From Datnioides undecimradiatus (Eukaryota > Chordata > Actinopteri > Lobotiformes > Datnioididae): DNA of 64,000 bases. Numbering within the stretch: the first letter of the stretch is position 1; each line of letters starts with the position of its first letter. The notes under the pieces are model-generated. The model ran no database searches. It was not told where the DNA came from and was given only the letters and a program-made list of their open reading frames with translations. The DNA is taken from contig WARS01000015.1 of assembly GCA_008933995.1 (NCBI GenBank), positions 124,001 through 188,000 on the forward strand. Reading direction: 5' to 3'. A program made the translations under genes and the position numbers. Positions 13,681-26,511 of this stretch are shown piece after piece.

Positions 13681-14204
13681 GAATGGCCATGCCAGTGTTG
13701 ATTAGAGCCCGCATGGCCAGATGCTCAGCTAGGCTTAGCAGAGGCCTGTGGGAAAGAGAGCTGCTTATTCTGGCCTCGGGAGATGGATTGAAAACGACGG
13801 GAGCTAAAACAAGCAAGTATTCTCTCATTACACTCGCACATTGAACACACCCGCACATGCGCACTACGACTCAAGTGGGCACGTCACAGCAGTGTCCACT
13901 CACAAAAAAAAAAAAGACACACATTGTAAAAATACAATTTTTTTGCATTTTGCATGTGATGCGCTGAATTATAAGGCAATTCTGCTGGTGGGTTAATCAC
14001 CCGTTGCTGCTGAGGCCTGATTTCATTTGCAGAACAATGCACGTATAAATACATGCAGTGCGTGCAATGAGCTTCAATTTCTTGTTCGTCCTCTCAGGAA
14101 CTGAGTGAAATTGGATTTTCTTTATTAATAACTTTGCATTTTTTAAGTATCTTTGTCAAACAACTCATTAAATGATTTTACAATCAGAGGTTGCTGCACG
14201 ATAA

Positions 14205-14564
14205 GGATGCACCGATCCCACTTTTTCTCTACTGGGACTGATTCTGATACTTCTGTCAATACAATATAATGATCCAGCCGTCTCATTGTCACAAATCTGA
14301 ATTAAATCTGCACACCCTGCAACAAGGAACTCGTTGGGATGAATAGAGTATGATCAATTGATGCAAGAGATTATTGCAGCATTATGGACAAATTGGCAGC
14401 GTCCCACAACCAATTGAATCCAACTGATGGTTGAAACTCTGAATTTTATGATGCTATTTACAAAGAAATCGTATTTTAGGTGGAGCGGCGGTGTTCCAGG
14501 CCAGTCTGCTCAGTAAAGTCAACATCAGCTCCGATATCCATCCTTTGAATTAGATCGGTACATC
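14205..14564. mobile_element. Degenerate hAT-like nonautonomous element
   Basis: The left end GGATGCACCGATC (14205-14217) and right end GATCGGTACATCG (14553-14565) are imperfect inverted repeats, matching at 11 of 13 positions. Ends of the form GGATGCACCGATCC are typical of fish hAT-family miniature elements, as I remember them. The interior of about 335 nt is noncoding. No 8-bp target duplication is visible, so the copy is old or truncated at its tips. Confidence 0.5.
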
Positions 14565-16327
14565 GCTAACAGCAGCTTTTAAAAGCAACAATATTATTTT
14601 TTCAGGTAGTCAACTCCTGTACATAACTGTATTTCGGTCAGTCTCTATCTAAGCCTTTTTATATTACGCTCGGATTTTCTGATTTACACTTAGTTGCCAA
14701 TGACTCAGGGCGACAAAGTCCTGTAGTCCTGTCTCAATTTATGAAACGTTGAAGAAGGTGATTTTTTTTTTTTTTTTTTGAAGGGTATTTAGGATTTCAA
14801 TTAAATTTTATATAAATCAGGCAGTAAGTACAGAGCTAAATGAGACAGAAAAGCTGCTTTATGGGGCTTACATGATCTACACTCTTTTGTTTTATAGGAT
14901 ATTATGTAGCTGCAGGCGAATCAATAAATTACATATAAGTCACTCCATAAACCTGAGTGCAACCTGCTGTAAAGATCGGCATCAGGAACGGAGAAATCCC
15001 ATTCCAGATAATCTCAGTGAAGGTCGCCCCAAGGCCGTTGAGGTAAAGGTCCAGACACTAGTTAATGATCTGGTCATTGATGCTGTGAATGATTATAAAT
15101 CATTCAGCTGGACTGTGTGAACCCAAATAGCGACGCTGGAAATGAGTGAGTTCAGCAGAGGAAACCGTTTACAGCATGCAAGTCTAAATCTATTAAAGCT
15201 AAAATGGCTGCAGATCTGTTTAAATATTTATGTGAACTGCGCCTTCCTAAATCCGCTGCATGAATCTCTTTTGGAAGTAACCACTAAGGAGTAAAGATGA
15301 GCCAATCTTCAAGTGTAAAGTGCTCTTTTTTTTTTTGGCAGGTGACGATGATACAATACGGGCAACTGAACTTGAAAGAAACAACACTGAGAGGTTTATC
15401 AGACATTAGCCCAAGTTCGCACGAGGTGAATTTGCTAATTGTGTGCGATTTAAACACAGAATCCCAGTGGCACTTAACAAATTACAGGATTTAGATAAAT
15501 GTGTATCTTTAGTGTTTATTAAAGTTTGAAATTTAACTAAGCTTTTTTTTTTTTTTTTAAACGTGGCTGTTGCATGGTCCTAATTGGACGGCATAGGGAG
15601 CATGATGAAACTTTGGGCAATTATCTCAGGGGGAGCGAGTCCTGACTCCGAAACTGGTGTTTAGGAGTTCATGAGTCATGAGTATGTTGTTTTAAAGTGC
15701 TGCACACCTTGAATTTTACACTTCATGGGGAATAGAGAGGTGAGAAAAGTTGGTTTGGGCTGCGCTGGGCTGTCTTGTGTGCTGGCCAATTTGCTGACAT
15801 TCCCCCAGGCTACCAGACTGAAGGAGAGCTGCTGAGTAGAGGTGGAAAAGTTTAGCTGTGATTGAGGCTTTCCTCCATCCTTACACGCCAGAGGAGAACC
15901 CCCACATCTGCACTTGGTTATCCTGACCGTTTTGCAATTTAGCACAATAGAGTGGTGGAAAGTATTAGTTTGGGTTGAGGCAGTTTGCACTTGTTTGCCA
16001 CCCTTTTTCCTCCCCAGCCACAGGAAAGCAGTGGTGGTAAATGCTGGTTTGTCTGCACTTGTCCGCACTTTGTTCTGGTAAACTGACAACGTGCATCCAA
16101 TCTGCAGTTGTGTGGTGGTCATTTTGTGAGACAGCTCTCCAGCTGCTGAATGATAGGGTCACAATAAGCACATCTTGACCAATGAGAACACACACACACA
16201 CATTCACACACACACACGCATATCAACTATTTTTGGGGGGTTTATATCTTAAATCTCGCTTAAGCTGCAAAATGCTGAAACTAGTGGAAAACTCATTTCG
16301 TGTGCGAGTGTGTCAGACAGTACGAGC

Positions 16328-16361
16328 GTGTGTGTGTGTGTGTGTGTGTTTGTGTGTGTGT
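16328..16361. repeat. GT microsatellite, imperfect
   Basis: A (GT)11 run is followed by TTGTGTGTGTGTT. Short CA arrays also lie at about 16190-16218. Confidence 0.9.
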
Positions 16362-18099
16362 TTCTGTGGCCAGCACGCATGCATGCCGGCTACCCTCCAG
16401 GAAGATAAACCTTTTGCGTTTGCGTGCGTGTTCAGGTCAGTGGATGCTATTTCACTTGCATAAGTGGTTCCTCTCCTTGACAAGATTGCATTTAAAAGCA
16501 GTGACCTCATCCGTAATGTAAGCGGTAACTACGCGGTGCTGGCATCGGTCTTTGTGGGTCCGGATCGAGCTTTGAGTCACCGTCTAGTGCTGTTTACCAA
16601 TGAACTGACTCGCCCAAGATGGCTGTCTTGTGAAGGTCATCGTATACAATATTGCCCATCTCGGTGATTACGTGTTGTGTGTATGGTTTACTCCTGGCTG
16701 CTGTTGTATTGGATTACAAAGGGACTTACTTGATGCAGGAGAAAGACTGAGATGAGAGAAGGGCAGAGCAGAGGGGGAGGCAGAGGCACTCAGAGTGACA
16801 TTAAGAGAAGATGAGTGTGATGGGAGGTGAAATGGCTGTGCTGAATGTGTTTTAACTGCCAGTGTTGAGGCCAGCTTGGGGCTAAGACTAAGGCAAAAAC
16901 AAAACGGCTAAACTACATTCTGCATATTAATCTTAGAAACGTTACCGTGCATGTGTTATTTGAATGCAGGTGTGTTGCACAGTAACCCCTGAACCCGTAG
17001 ATTTCCCATTTATTTGCAATTTCCATATTTTAACCAGCTCATATATCTCAAACTCTTCGATCTGGATCCGATCAATGCAATAAAAAAAAAAAAAAAAAGC
17101 ATGTAGAGCACATGTAGTAGACTCAGTGGATGGGAGCAGATGGAGCAAATGACCTCCACTGACACACACATCTCATCTGTTCGTGCTGTAAACTCATTTG
17201 CGTCAAGGAACCTAATTTTCACAAAGCGTAACGCGCGTCAGAGTTCACACGCATTGCAATTAACCCGGTGGTGTTTACATAATCCTGCCGTAAAAGCCGA
17301 GGACAGAAGTATCAAGACCGGGCGGCGTCTTTTCATTTTCATTGTGTGAAACCTCCTCACTGACGCAGTACGGGTCAACAGCTTGACTCAACAGGATATT
17401 ATGTGCAAGAGACGCCTTTACTCTGCAGACCGTCTCTCAGTGTGCTCTGCTTTGCTGTCGCTCATCCAAATGTTATTAAATGTAATTACCAGTCACAGCT
17501 GTTTCTGTCTCCGTGCAAAATGTAGATTTGCTGGTGATAAAAGAACATAAACCTGCATTAATGCTGTTTGCTCGCATACCGCGGCGGAAACGATCGGCAG
17601 ACAGCATACAGGCCATTTTCGCAACAATATGTCGTGACCACTCTGCTGCGTCCGATTGCACGCCTGTAGCCGCAACAGATACGTTGCTCTGACTGAACAG
17701 CAGATTCAGCGCTGAAGTTGATCTCATCTCTCTCGGCCTTTAAAACAATGTCTGAAAAGATCAAATATTATAAGGAAAAAACGGATTCGAGGGTTTTATG
17801 ACGTCACACTCGCTGATCTAAACTGGGCTAGGCTGTAAAAATAGTAGCGCACACTAGTTTTGGACATGGAAAATGTATTTTAAAGGACTGACTGGGCGTT
17901 ATATGTTTCCTCAGTAATGCAAATACAAATTACCATCAAATTACCAAGTGTATCCTTTATTAACTTCATCTGGTTCCTTACATAGTTTTCATTAATGCTT
18001 AGGAACATTGATAATTGATATGACACTGACAATATATTCCTAAAATGTCTGTGTAAGCAGAGAATTATGACCCAGTGCGTGGTTTATTATACAGTACGT

Positions 18100-18100
<1 letters not shown>

Positions 18101-18129
<29 letters not shown>
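18101..18129. repeat. (CA)14 microsatellite
   Basis: An uninterrupted CA run, noncoding. Confidence 0.96.
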
Positions 18130-18132
<3 letters not shown>

Positions 18133-18539
18133 CCCGCCTCTGGTGCCTTGCAGCATCTGGACTTTCTGGACTCAGGTGCGCTCCTCTAAGCGCGCTGTCA
18201 TGACACAGAATGCATTACACTCTCTTTCACACCGGATCTGCCGAAGAATTTCTGCTTCTGATGTTTTCGCCGTGCGTCACATTAAGCAGGATTACAGTTT
18301 TTGGAAAGTACATTTGCTCTTTGTATTGTTTTTTGTTTTTTTTTTTCTCCCCCTGCTTGTGTATTGTTAGACTTCATTTAGTTCAGATTACAGTCTTATT
18401 CCCCAGTTTCCCCCACTGCTCGTGCTAATTAAACCCGGTCCATATTACGAACCGGTCCGTTAAGCCCTTTGATAAAAACAGCTGAGAAACTAGCTGTGTG
18501 CGATAAACCAGCAGGAAAAAGAAACTCACCTGCTCAAAT

Positions 18540-18573
18540 GTGTGTGTGTGTGTGTGCGTGTGTGTGTGTGCGT
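18540..18573. repeat. GT microsatellite with C interruptions
   Basis: GT units are interrupted twice by GC. Confidence 0.9.
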
Positions 18574-18725
18574 GTCATTTGGGACAAAGTAAGGATGGTG
18601 AGTAGGCCAGTCTAATGTCATGTTGCTCCACCTAATAGGCTCTCTTGCCATTCACACTCCCCCTTTGGTCTTGATCCCTGACAGAAATGTGGCTGAGGGA
18701 GATGACAACCACCTCCCACCCCTCC

Positions 18726-18728
<3 letters not shown>

Positions 18729-18776
<48 letters not shown>

Positions 18777-18784
18777 GCACACAA
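18729..18784. repeat. Compound (TC)14(AC)10 microsatellite
   Basis: A run of 14 TC units passes directly into 10 AC units and then an interrupted AC tail. Compound TC/AC arrays recur at about 47044-47098. Confidence 0.95.
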
Positions 18785-20895
18785 ATGCTCACACACAGCC
18801 TGACAGCCCCAACTTTAATTTGAATCCAGAACAGATGAGGTGCTCGTGAAAGGTGGAGGACAGCAGGTGATTCTCTAAGCACAGTGTTTCTGGAAATGGC
18901 TACAGACCTTTGAATATTACCGAGGGGTCAGACACTTGTCGCAGTATGTGAAGACCGGCTGCGTCATGATTGAGACTTTTTTTTTTTTTTCCATACATTT
19001 CATTTTTTTATTTTTATTTTCTTGGCTCACACACGCGCCGACAGCTGTTTGGATCTGGGAGCGAGGGGGAGACTGTGGCAGCAGACAGTGGTGTTTAGTG
19101 TTTAGTGGCGTTTCAGGGCTGTCTCACTGTGCACCTTCAGCAACACGAACACACACACACGCACACACACACATACCAGCACTGCTAATAGTCCCAGAGT
19201 AGACCAGTTGCCAGTGGACTGAGGTGGCCTGATCTGGTTTGCTCTGATCAGCCTCGTGCAGTGATCCTAGTTTTCATGTAGGATCGCTTCCTCCTTTAAA
19301 CGCCACCTTCCACCATGTTTAACAAGGAAAGGCCGCGGCAGTTCATCTTGTCACACTGTGCAGGTGAGTCACGAAAACCAGGCGTGTGTCACAGTTTTCA
19401 GTCGTTTCAGTATCGCTCAATACTGGTGGAAATCAGTCTCTGTGTTTACTGGTTTTCACTTTCTACCACTGTTACTTTTGATTGAAACAAACTGGACGTG
19501 ATGCAGTGTTTGATGTATTGCAGTCGCTTGCGTTATGTTGATATTGCGGCGCATACAATACCCATTTCTGCTCTTGCCGCCATATATTTGCAACTCTGAG
19601 TTGTCTTACTACAAAACAAACCCAACAAATGATCTCTTTTATCAGAACATATCCACACCGCTATCTTTAGCTCTTGATATAACTGTTTTTTACTCTAACG
19701 CGGCATCAAGAGACGACCGTATCTTCTCCAATCATCTTTTCATCCTGGACCACCCTGATTTATCGTGAACGTGTTCGACGTCTGCCGGCGTCGCCTGTTT
19801 AAACATATTGCAACGGAGTTACGGTATTGATTCTTGGTGGGTGTAGAGACAAAGTTAAGCAAAGACGAAAAGAACATCGAGATTCACTTCAGAGAGAGGA
19901 GCAGCTATGTTCATCACTGAGACGACAGTAAAGTCAAATCCAATGTACAAGAATTGAGGAGTTGTACAGAGAGAGAGAAAGAAAAAGACTTAAAACAAGA
20001 GAGAGAGTGTCTGGGTGTCCTGACAGCACATTTATCCTTCTCGTTAATTGTTCCCCTTCCTAATAAACTCTTGTCAGGGCAGCTTATATTTAATGGAAAA
20101 ACGTGCTCCATGTAAAAACTACTGCAGGCCATCTACGGACAGGCTTTAAAAGCTGAGTCATTCATGTTTGTTAAGAGAAAAAGAGAAGGGGTGAGGAGAG
20201 GAGCGAGAGCAAAGAGATTAGGCTGTTGATTGGATATGGTTCCCAATTCAGCTCCCTGCCAGTCCCAATAAGAAAGAGGAGATACAATAGTAAAGGGAGA
20301 GAGGACAGGGAGAAGAGGGTGGAGGTGGCGGAGTTTGAGCGTAATGGAGTCAGGACCCCTAACAGGCTGTCAGATGCTGCTCACTTGCCGCTCCACTCGC
20401 TCCTTGCACGCACACACAAACGGCCCGGGCCGGTGCGGCTCGCGCGTCTGCGTGCGTGTGAGCGCGCCCCGGTGATAAATCTTAATTACACAATGGAGTG
20501 CAGGCCATGTGCCATCTCATCATACCATGTCAAATCTCATAAGCAACAGCAACACAGAGGGAGGGAGAGAGAGGGAGGAAGAGCGAGGGAAAGAGATGCA
20601 GCAGCACGAGAGAAAATGTGCGCGCCTGTGCAGGAAAGGAAGGAAAGGAAGGATTGAGATGGGTGGAGGAATAAAAAGACGGGGTGCAATAGGGAAGTAA
20701 ATCTTTGTCTGGGACGCTCTGAAACTACTGTGGTCCCTCTTTCAAGGGTTTACTTAGAGAACATAAAAGGCTTTTTGTGTAGCGTGACTGTTTGCGATTT
20801 CGCCATCAGGCCCGTCAATACTAATCAAATCTGAAAACCTGCCGCCGAGGGGATCTAGTTTGTCCCAGGATGAGCTGGCGGATGAATACACAGTT

Positions 20896-21525
20896 CTAGC
20901 ACGTCAGGGAAAGAATGGGGCTGGGGGCGTTGTTGTGGCCCGCTGAGTCATCGTGGCCAGGGTGATCTCTAAAAGCAGCCCCCCAGCCCCCCAGAGTAAT
21001 GGTTAATCGTGGGAAGTCTGGTGTTAGGGTAAGTGTGCCTGTGTGTAGGCCGAGCGTGTTTGTGGCCCGTTGCGGTGGGTTTTGGCGTGCCGTGGTGTGA
21101 CAGGGCCAGTCAGGCGGATGGGGCGTGTGTTGTTGTAGCCGTGGCAGTGGGGAAAGCCCTGTACAAGCAGCTCTCAGCTCTGCTGGCTGGGAGAAGAGCC
21201 GGGGCAGCTCTCCCAGAATAAAAAGCTGTGTCCTTTTGTTTTCGCTGCCGTTGTGTTCCCTCTGCTGTGGCTTTGGGAGTCTGGTCCCTGTGTCCTCCTG
21301 GTTGTCCGCGACTGCCCCGTTGTGACATTCGTTCCTATTCTGGACCTCTGGTGTTGTGCCGCCGTCGCCACAAAGCCTCACACAGACATGGTCCACTTCC
21401 TGGAACGGCGGTGTCGACCCAGGAAGTGCAACCTTTGAACCACGTACTGCTGAGTAGAAAGTAGCACATTTGAATGGCAGAGGGTGACATTCGGAAACAT
21501 TACCCAGTATTTCTACAGTAAACAT
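20896..21525. other. GC-rich stretch of unknown origin with long minus-strand frame
   Basis: This stretch is visibly richer in G+C than its flanks and carries a 209-codon minus-strand open frame with no recognised family motif. The predicted peptide is rich in Pro, Thr, Arg and Gly, consistent with a chance frame in GC-rich DNA. An AATAAA at 21218 (AGAATAAAAAGC) sits inside. It could be a fragment of a dispersed element such as a solo LTR, but no paired repeats or coding remnants are seen. No function is assigned. Confidence 0.3.
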
Positions 21526-23014
21526 AAAAACAAACTGAAAACTATTGATTAATGTGATTTCGCTGTGACGACTGATGGGACGAGTTGGACTGAATTTGTT
21601 TCAGTCTGGGGCAGTGGGGAGATAAAATCACGAGGTCGCGTCAGGGTTTTCATTTTAAACACGTTTCATATTTACAGCTGGAATCAGGAACTTGAGGATA
21701 AAAATACAAAACATTAACTGTGATGTACTGCGGAGGAGAATACAGCTTCGTCGAGCATCAGTGCAACACGTCAGTCCTTCTTTCCCTTTCCAGAGGTGCT
21801 TGCGCCATAAATAATCAACGCCAACTCTTTTCGATTAATGAGTTTTCTGGTTTGGTAAATGAACATGTGAGATTTTGTGCCCTCGCAGGGCTCAAATCCA
21901 ATCACAGTCTACAAATCTCCGATGCGTCGGCTCTGGAGTCACTCAGTCGTCGCTCCTTTCTGGCCACCTACACTGAAATGTGTGCATGTAGGTGGAAATA
22001 GCTGTTAGCTTTAGCGTACCGGTGCCTTATTTGAGATCTTTATGTAGGAACGACTGCATTTTTTTTATAAAACTTAAAGGAACTTCACTCAATGGTGCAA
22101 TATGCAAATTGCAGCATGGTTCTTTGTTTCGTTGCTTTTAAGTAAAAACCCCATGTCCTTTGGTGCAACTCCACTCACACTCACAGTTTTCACAACTGCA
22201 TAAAAGAAAAGACAAGCTCTCCTGCCACTGGTAGCGTGATGCAATCGTAGTTGCAGGACCCTTTCCTATGAGCTTTAAGAAGCATTTCCTGCTGTAGATA
22301 CAACATATCGCCTTGCACAATGAGCCTGGTCTGCATGTAACAGGAATTCATGCATGTATCTAGGGAGACTCCACAGTGTCTTCCTGGTCGTGTCGGTAGC
22401 AGGATAATTGGCTCTAGTCAGCCTCTGTCACTCAGACCCGCAGCAGATGCGACTGCAGAGCACCACAGTGTCACAAACACGCCATTCCACTAGCTGCGTT
22501 ACGCCGGCGAAGTCTTTCTATGCTTTCATTAAAGGCAAGCTCATAAAGCACTCACACACATATACATGCACACACGCTTGCTCATATAATCACACATACA
22601 CTCAGCTGGCTGCACATGAGAGTGTCTGAGGACTGGAACTCTGACATAATTTACTGCCTCAGTGCATTGAACATCCTCTTTCTCGTTCCCTGCTCTTCCC
22701 CTTATCCAGTTTGGGATGGAGTCAGGGAGTAACATAAAACATCTCTGTGTTCAGTTTTTAAATCACATGTGTCTGTGCGTGTGTGTCTTTGTAGGCCCTT
22801 TTACGAAAAGCTGTGATTTCTGTTCTTAAACCAGGTTTGAGTGTAAACTCGCTGACATTCAGTCAACAGAGAGAACCCTTTCTTTCACAGGTGAACTCCT
22901 CAGTCAAACACGAGCCCGCTCGTGCTTTGCTCCTGTTTCCGCTGTTGCCCCTGCACGCTCAGGTCACAGCTGCTGACACAGACTGACTGCGTTCTTCTGT
23001 CTTCACTCCCGCAG
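21526..23014. other. Intron immediately upstream of E1
   Basis: No exon is recognised. The last 30 nt form the E1 acceptor (TTCTTCTGTCTTCACTCCC then GCAG). Nothing else stands out. Confidence 0.65.
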
Positions 23015-23094
23015 GCACAGAAATCGTGGATAGAAAGAGCGTTCAGCAAGAGAGAATGTGTTCATATCATAGTGAGCGCCAAAGACCCCCATAG
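23015..23094 (+). CDS. trpm3: TRPM3 exon E1: N-terminal segment before the SLOG region
   Basis: This 80-nt exon starts in phase 0 after a pyrimidine-rich acceptor ending CCCGCAG and stops after AG of an Arg codon at a consensus GTGAGT donor. It encodes joined residues 1-27: [18 protein letters not shown], then IVSAKDPHR. The SWIE.-F.KREC-KDPHR pattern begins the conserved N-terminal region of TRPM1, 3, 6 and 7. In mammalian TRPM3 the segment reads IIPS at the position where this sequence has IIVS, so a usually conserved proline is replaced by valine (codon GTG). In mammals, alternative first exons splice onto this point. No initiator exon is recognised upstream in this window. Confidence 0.94.
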
Positions 23095-24369
23095 GTGAGT
23101 AACAACGTCTCCATGCATTACCGTGCTCTGTATATATGTGAATTACATTATTCTTAATTGCGTCCAGTCCATTTTTGTTTTGACCAGTGGAAGAAGCAAG
23201 AGATAAAGAGGGTTTTCTTTAAAATGTTAAGGATTCAGCTGTGTGATCATTTGCCATAAGAGCTACAGGACTCTAATGAGCGAGTTAGTTAACGCAAAAG
23301 CTCAGCTCGCATGCAGCAGATTAAGAGCCCTGTCTCACAGCTGACCTTTTAAAACATGCCTCAGAGTAATATCACGCTGGCCTCTATTTGCATCACAGGT
23401 AGATGCTCCGCGCTAATGAGCAAAAACACTGACATTATACATTTTTAAAACCACAAATGTGAAACTCAAGGCCAGGCCAGTTCATGTAGAAAGTAAAATA
23501 TTCCACATCTTTCTAAAAGCGTATTAATTTAAGCCCAGAGCGGCGCACTGCTGAGCGTACCAAGCGTCGCTGTGAACGCACAGAGTCGTCGTGGAAGTCT
23601 TTACTACAGCTGGTGTCGTTGCTTTGGCAGGTCTGATACCTGCAGTACCGACTCACGTAGGCGCACATTCACATGAAATGCCACTGTTTGTAAGGCAAAC
23701 AGAATTAGCATAACTGGGGGGGAAACGCGTGTGAAAGCCCGGCGTTCCTCGAGATCAAATCAACTTTTCTCTTTTTTGTCAAAAACACTTGTGTTGATGC
23801 GTGAGGCACAAGGAGGCAAAGTACCTTTGGTGAGAGACGACGTAAACATGAAGCGATCATCAAAGCCTCCTGACTCCCCTATCTTCCCAGGGCTCCCACT
23901 CCACCCTGTAAGGTTAAAGCGCTGAATATGAAAGCTGCGCTCTGTACATCTAAATAAGCGTGCATTCGTGTAGGAATACCAGAATTTATGTCACTGTCAC
24001 TCCGCGAGACTCCCGACGTTGCTGGGAGGGAGAAGGAGAGCAGAGGAGCGAGAAAGACAGAGGTCTGTGAAGAGCAGAAAACAAAAAGAGACAGAGCCAA
24101 TAAAGGATTGCAGGGACCTACGGATCCTCCTCCTCCCAATCAGCAGATGAAAGTCACATGACAAGCTGTCACTTCAGACTTGAACTCCTCTCCTTGCTCG
24201 GCACACAACTATGGCAGCTCTCACGCTTCCTCCCTCTCCCTCTTTTTCCTTCTCCGTGTTACAGTAGCTCCTCTCGGGGGCTCTGGCTCATCAAGAGATC
24301 AGTTACTCTCTGTAAAGGATTTATGATGTACCAATCCCACACTCACTTCTACTGTCCACTCTCATCCAG
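23095..24369 (+). other. trpm3: TRPM3 intron E1-E2
   Basis: A 1,275-nt GT/AG intron. The end is a weak acceptor (CACTCTCATCCAG). No repeat or RNA gene is recognised. Confidence 0.93.
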
Positions 24370-24571
24370 GTGCTGTTGTGGTCGTCTGATAGGTCAGCAC
24401 GTGGGCCTGCCCCCGGGCATCTCATCCAGTCAGAATGATAAGGCAGAGCGTTTGGCCAAGAATGACAGCCTGTCGGAGAAGTGGTCGATCAGCAAACACA
24501 CACAGCTCAGCCCCACTGATGCCTTCGGCACCATCGAGTTCCAGGGAGGAGGACACTCCAACAAAGCCATG
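24370..24571 (+). CDS. trpm3: TRPM3 exon E2: Cys-rich start and entry to MHR1
   Basis: This 202-nt exon completes the split Arg codon and ends in phase 0 at GCC ATG followed by GTGACT. It covers joined residues 27-94. It begins with the [12 protein letters not shown] motif and ends with [15 protein letters not shown], which is highly conserved and diagnostic of TRPM3/TRPM1. The middle ([20 protein letters not shown]) diverges from mammalian TRPM3 in sequence and is probably a flexible linker; the flanking [16 protein letters not shown] is nearly invariant. In mammals the terminal Met also begins shorter TRPM3 forms that start with MYVRVS, so this junction is a recognised alternative N-terminus. 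The encoded region leads into the cytosolic SLOG-like fold. Confidence 0.96.
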
Positions 24572-26511
24572 GTGACTCCCACAGCAGATCTACCGTCTTG
24601 CGTTTTGTCAGCCTCCTGCAGACAGCTTACCTCTCGAGTCAACGTCTGAAGGCAAACAAGGAAAATACACATTCAGACAACACAAAGAAGTAGATAGTAG
24701 TAGATGTAAATAAATAACAGAAGATTGTACTACTGATTTGCTCCAACACTACCTGTTCTTTTATCATTGCTTTAAGCTTTTAGTGCAACTAAAAACTAAA
24801 CTATCACGCTGCAGCATCTCCTCTGCAGCTCTCTGTCAGGGCACAGTTCCTCCAACCGTGCCCGTTACTGTAAGTGCAATAAAACCTTGAAGCCAGCGCT
24901 CGATCAATACACCTGCTCAACAAGTACAAACATGTAAATGTGGAGAAAAGCGATATTTCATTGTGCTTTGTCTCATACACCACTGCTGTGTTTTATAAAA
25001 GCACAGCACCTGAGCTGACTGTTACACTAAGGCCGTCTGCATGGAGTGTAACTGCTTTGTTTGCCAGAAATCTAAAAATTTATAAATATTATGTAAAATT
25101 ATTTTCTGAGACAAATGCAATAAATCCCGTCAGCTGAGGGAGGAGGACAGAGGACAGAAGGAATATTATTTTAGATTCGATTCCAAGTTATAAAGTCGCT
25201 TCTTATATGAGTTACCTTAAAAATAAATATCTCTACATCTAAACCTATTCTATTTTATTAGATACATTCTTTAAAAATCAATCGATAAAGAACTGAACCA
25301 ATGAGGAACATGTTAAGATCTGAAGTATTGATTTAATGCGACCCAGTAAAACGATATCAATCCCCACAACACATGACCATGTGACACTTCGTTTCCACCT
25401 CTGATGAAAGTACTCGCTCATGTTAACGAGTGTGGTTTTGAAAATAGCCTAGTGTCGGACTGAGAGGCATGATTTCTCCAAATGTAAGACGGACAAAGGG
25501 AGATTTTACATAGCATGAGGCGTTACATGGAGTTGTCAGAGACAGAATAGACTGAGTGGTCCTGACTGTTTGTACTGTAAGAAGAGGAAAAGCTGAATGT
25601 GCATCGTAATTGGATGTGATCTGTAGATGTTTTTCCGCAGCTGTGGTAAACTGATGCAGAGTGACACAGCGCACAGGTAGAGAGGAGGGAGCTGTCTGAT
25701 GCTTTGTTGACTGAAATGAATGCAGCTCTTGATCAGGACGACACCGATCTACAAGTTTTTCTGTGTGAATTAATACATTTCATCCATAGTGCCAACACAA
25801 AAGGAAACGAGATGTAATTAGGACTCATCTAGAGTCCTTGTCTACTTTCCTGAATCTAGCGTCGCTTCAAATTACACTGTAGTTGGTTAGACTTTAAAGG
25901 CATCACACGTGCACGCTGACAAAATTCATAATATTACCAACAGAAAAATCAATCAAACGAGTATAATTATATGCAATTACGTATAATTATCGATTTAAAA
26001 TGACTTAATTGTCGCCTGATTAATCGATCCATCCCAAAAGCAGTCTGATCAAACGCTATTCACACAGTCGCTGTCAATGATAACCACGACGCACTGTAGC
26101 GTTCAGATGATTAAGGCTGAATTATGTCTGATTTATTCCCAGTGTTAAATTATTAATCCAGACCCATGTCAGGCTGGGTGTCTGACGGTGCTTTAGGTAG
26201 ACAAACAGATGTTCTATTATACATGTCACTCTCAGTCGCGGCAAACATCTGTTCAATACTGTACTGTCGCTTGAAAAATGAAGTTCCTTGCTCACTCGGG
26301 CCATGGTATGTCTTACCTTTTCAGATTTTAGCGATATTTTGTCACATCAAATGCACTTTTCATGCGTGCACATACGTTTATGCATGCGTCACATGTTCCT
26401 GTTTGTGTGTCTACATCTAAGGCACGTGCAGAGGTCATCGTGCACCTGAGGGTGATGCGGATGTGCTACAGTTCACCACTGACACATGCACCACTGTTTC
26501 ATTTTCTCCAG
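24572..26511 (+). other. trpm3: TRPM3 intron E2-E3
   Basis: A 1,940-nt intron with donor GTGACT and acceptor TTTTCTCCAG. It is AT-rich in the middle. A duplicated GTATAATTAT lies near 25960-25990. No gene or clear mobile element is seen. Confidence 0.93.

Larger units (their letters stand above)
13081..17800. other. Gene-free region with low-complexity tracts
   Basis: No exon is recognised. The region holds a pyrimidine-rich tract, a hAT-like element remnant, an 18-T run (14762-14779), a 17-A run (17082-17098) and a GT microsatellite. The rest is unremarkable unique sequence. Confidence 0.6.
17801..20895. other. Gene-free region with microsatellites
   Basis: No exon is recognised. It holds CA, GT and CT arrays and a short CpG-rich stretch near 20400-20475 next to AG-rich sequence. 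The 143-codon open frame at 20226 has no family signature and consists largely of AG-rich low complexity. Confidence 0.6.

Noticed and set aside
14041..14110. TATA-like promoter at GTATAAATAC
   Set aside because: An isolated TATA-like string with no downstream exon or CpG context; too weak to call.
20896..21525. 209-codon minus-strand open frame
   Set aside because: No family motif, Pro/Thr/Arg-rich composition and GC-rich context; it looks like a chance frame, so it is not called as a gene.
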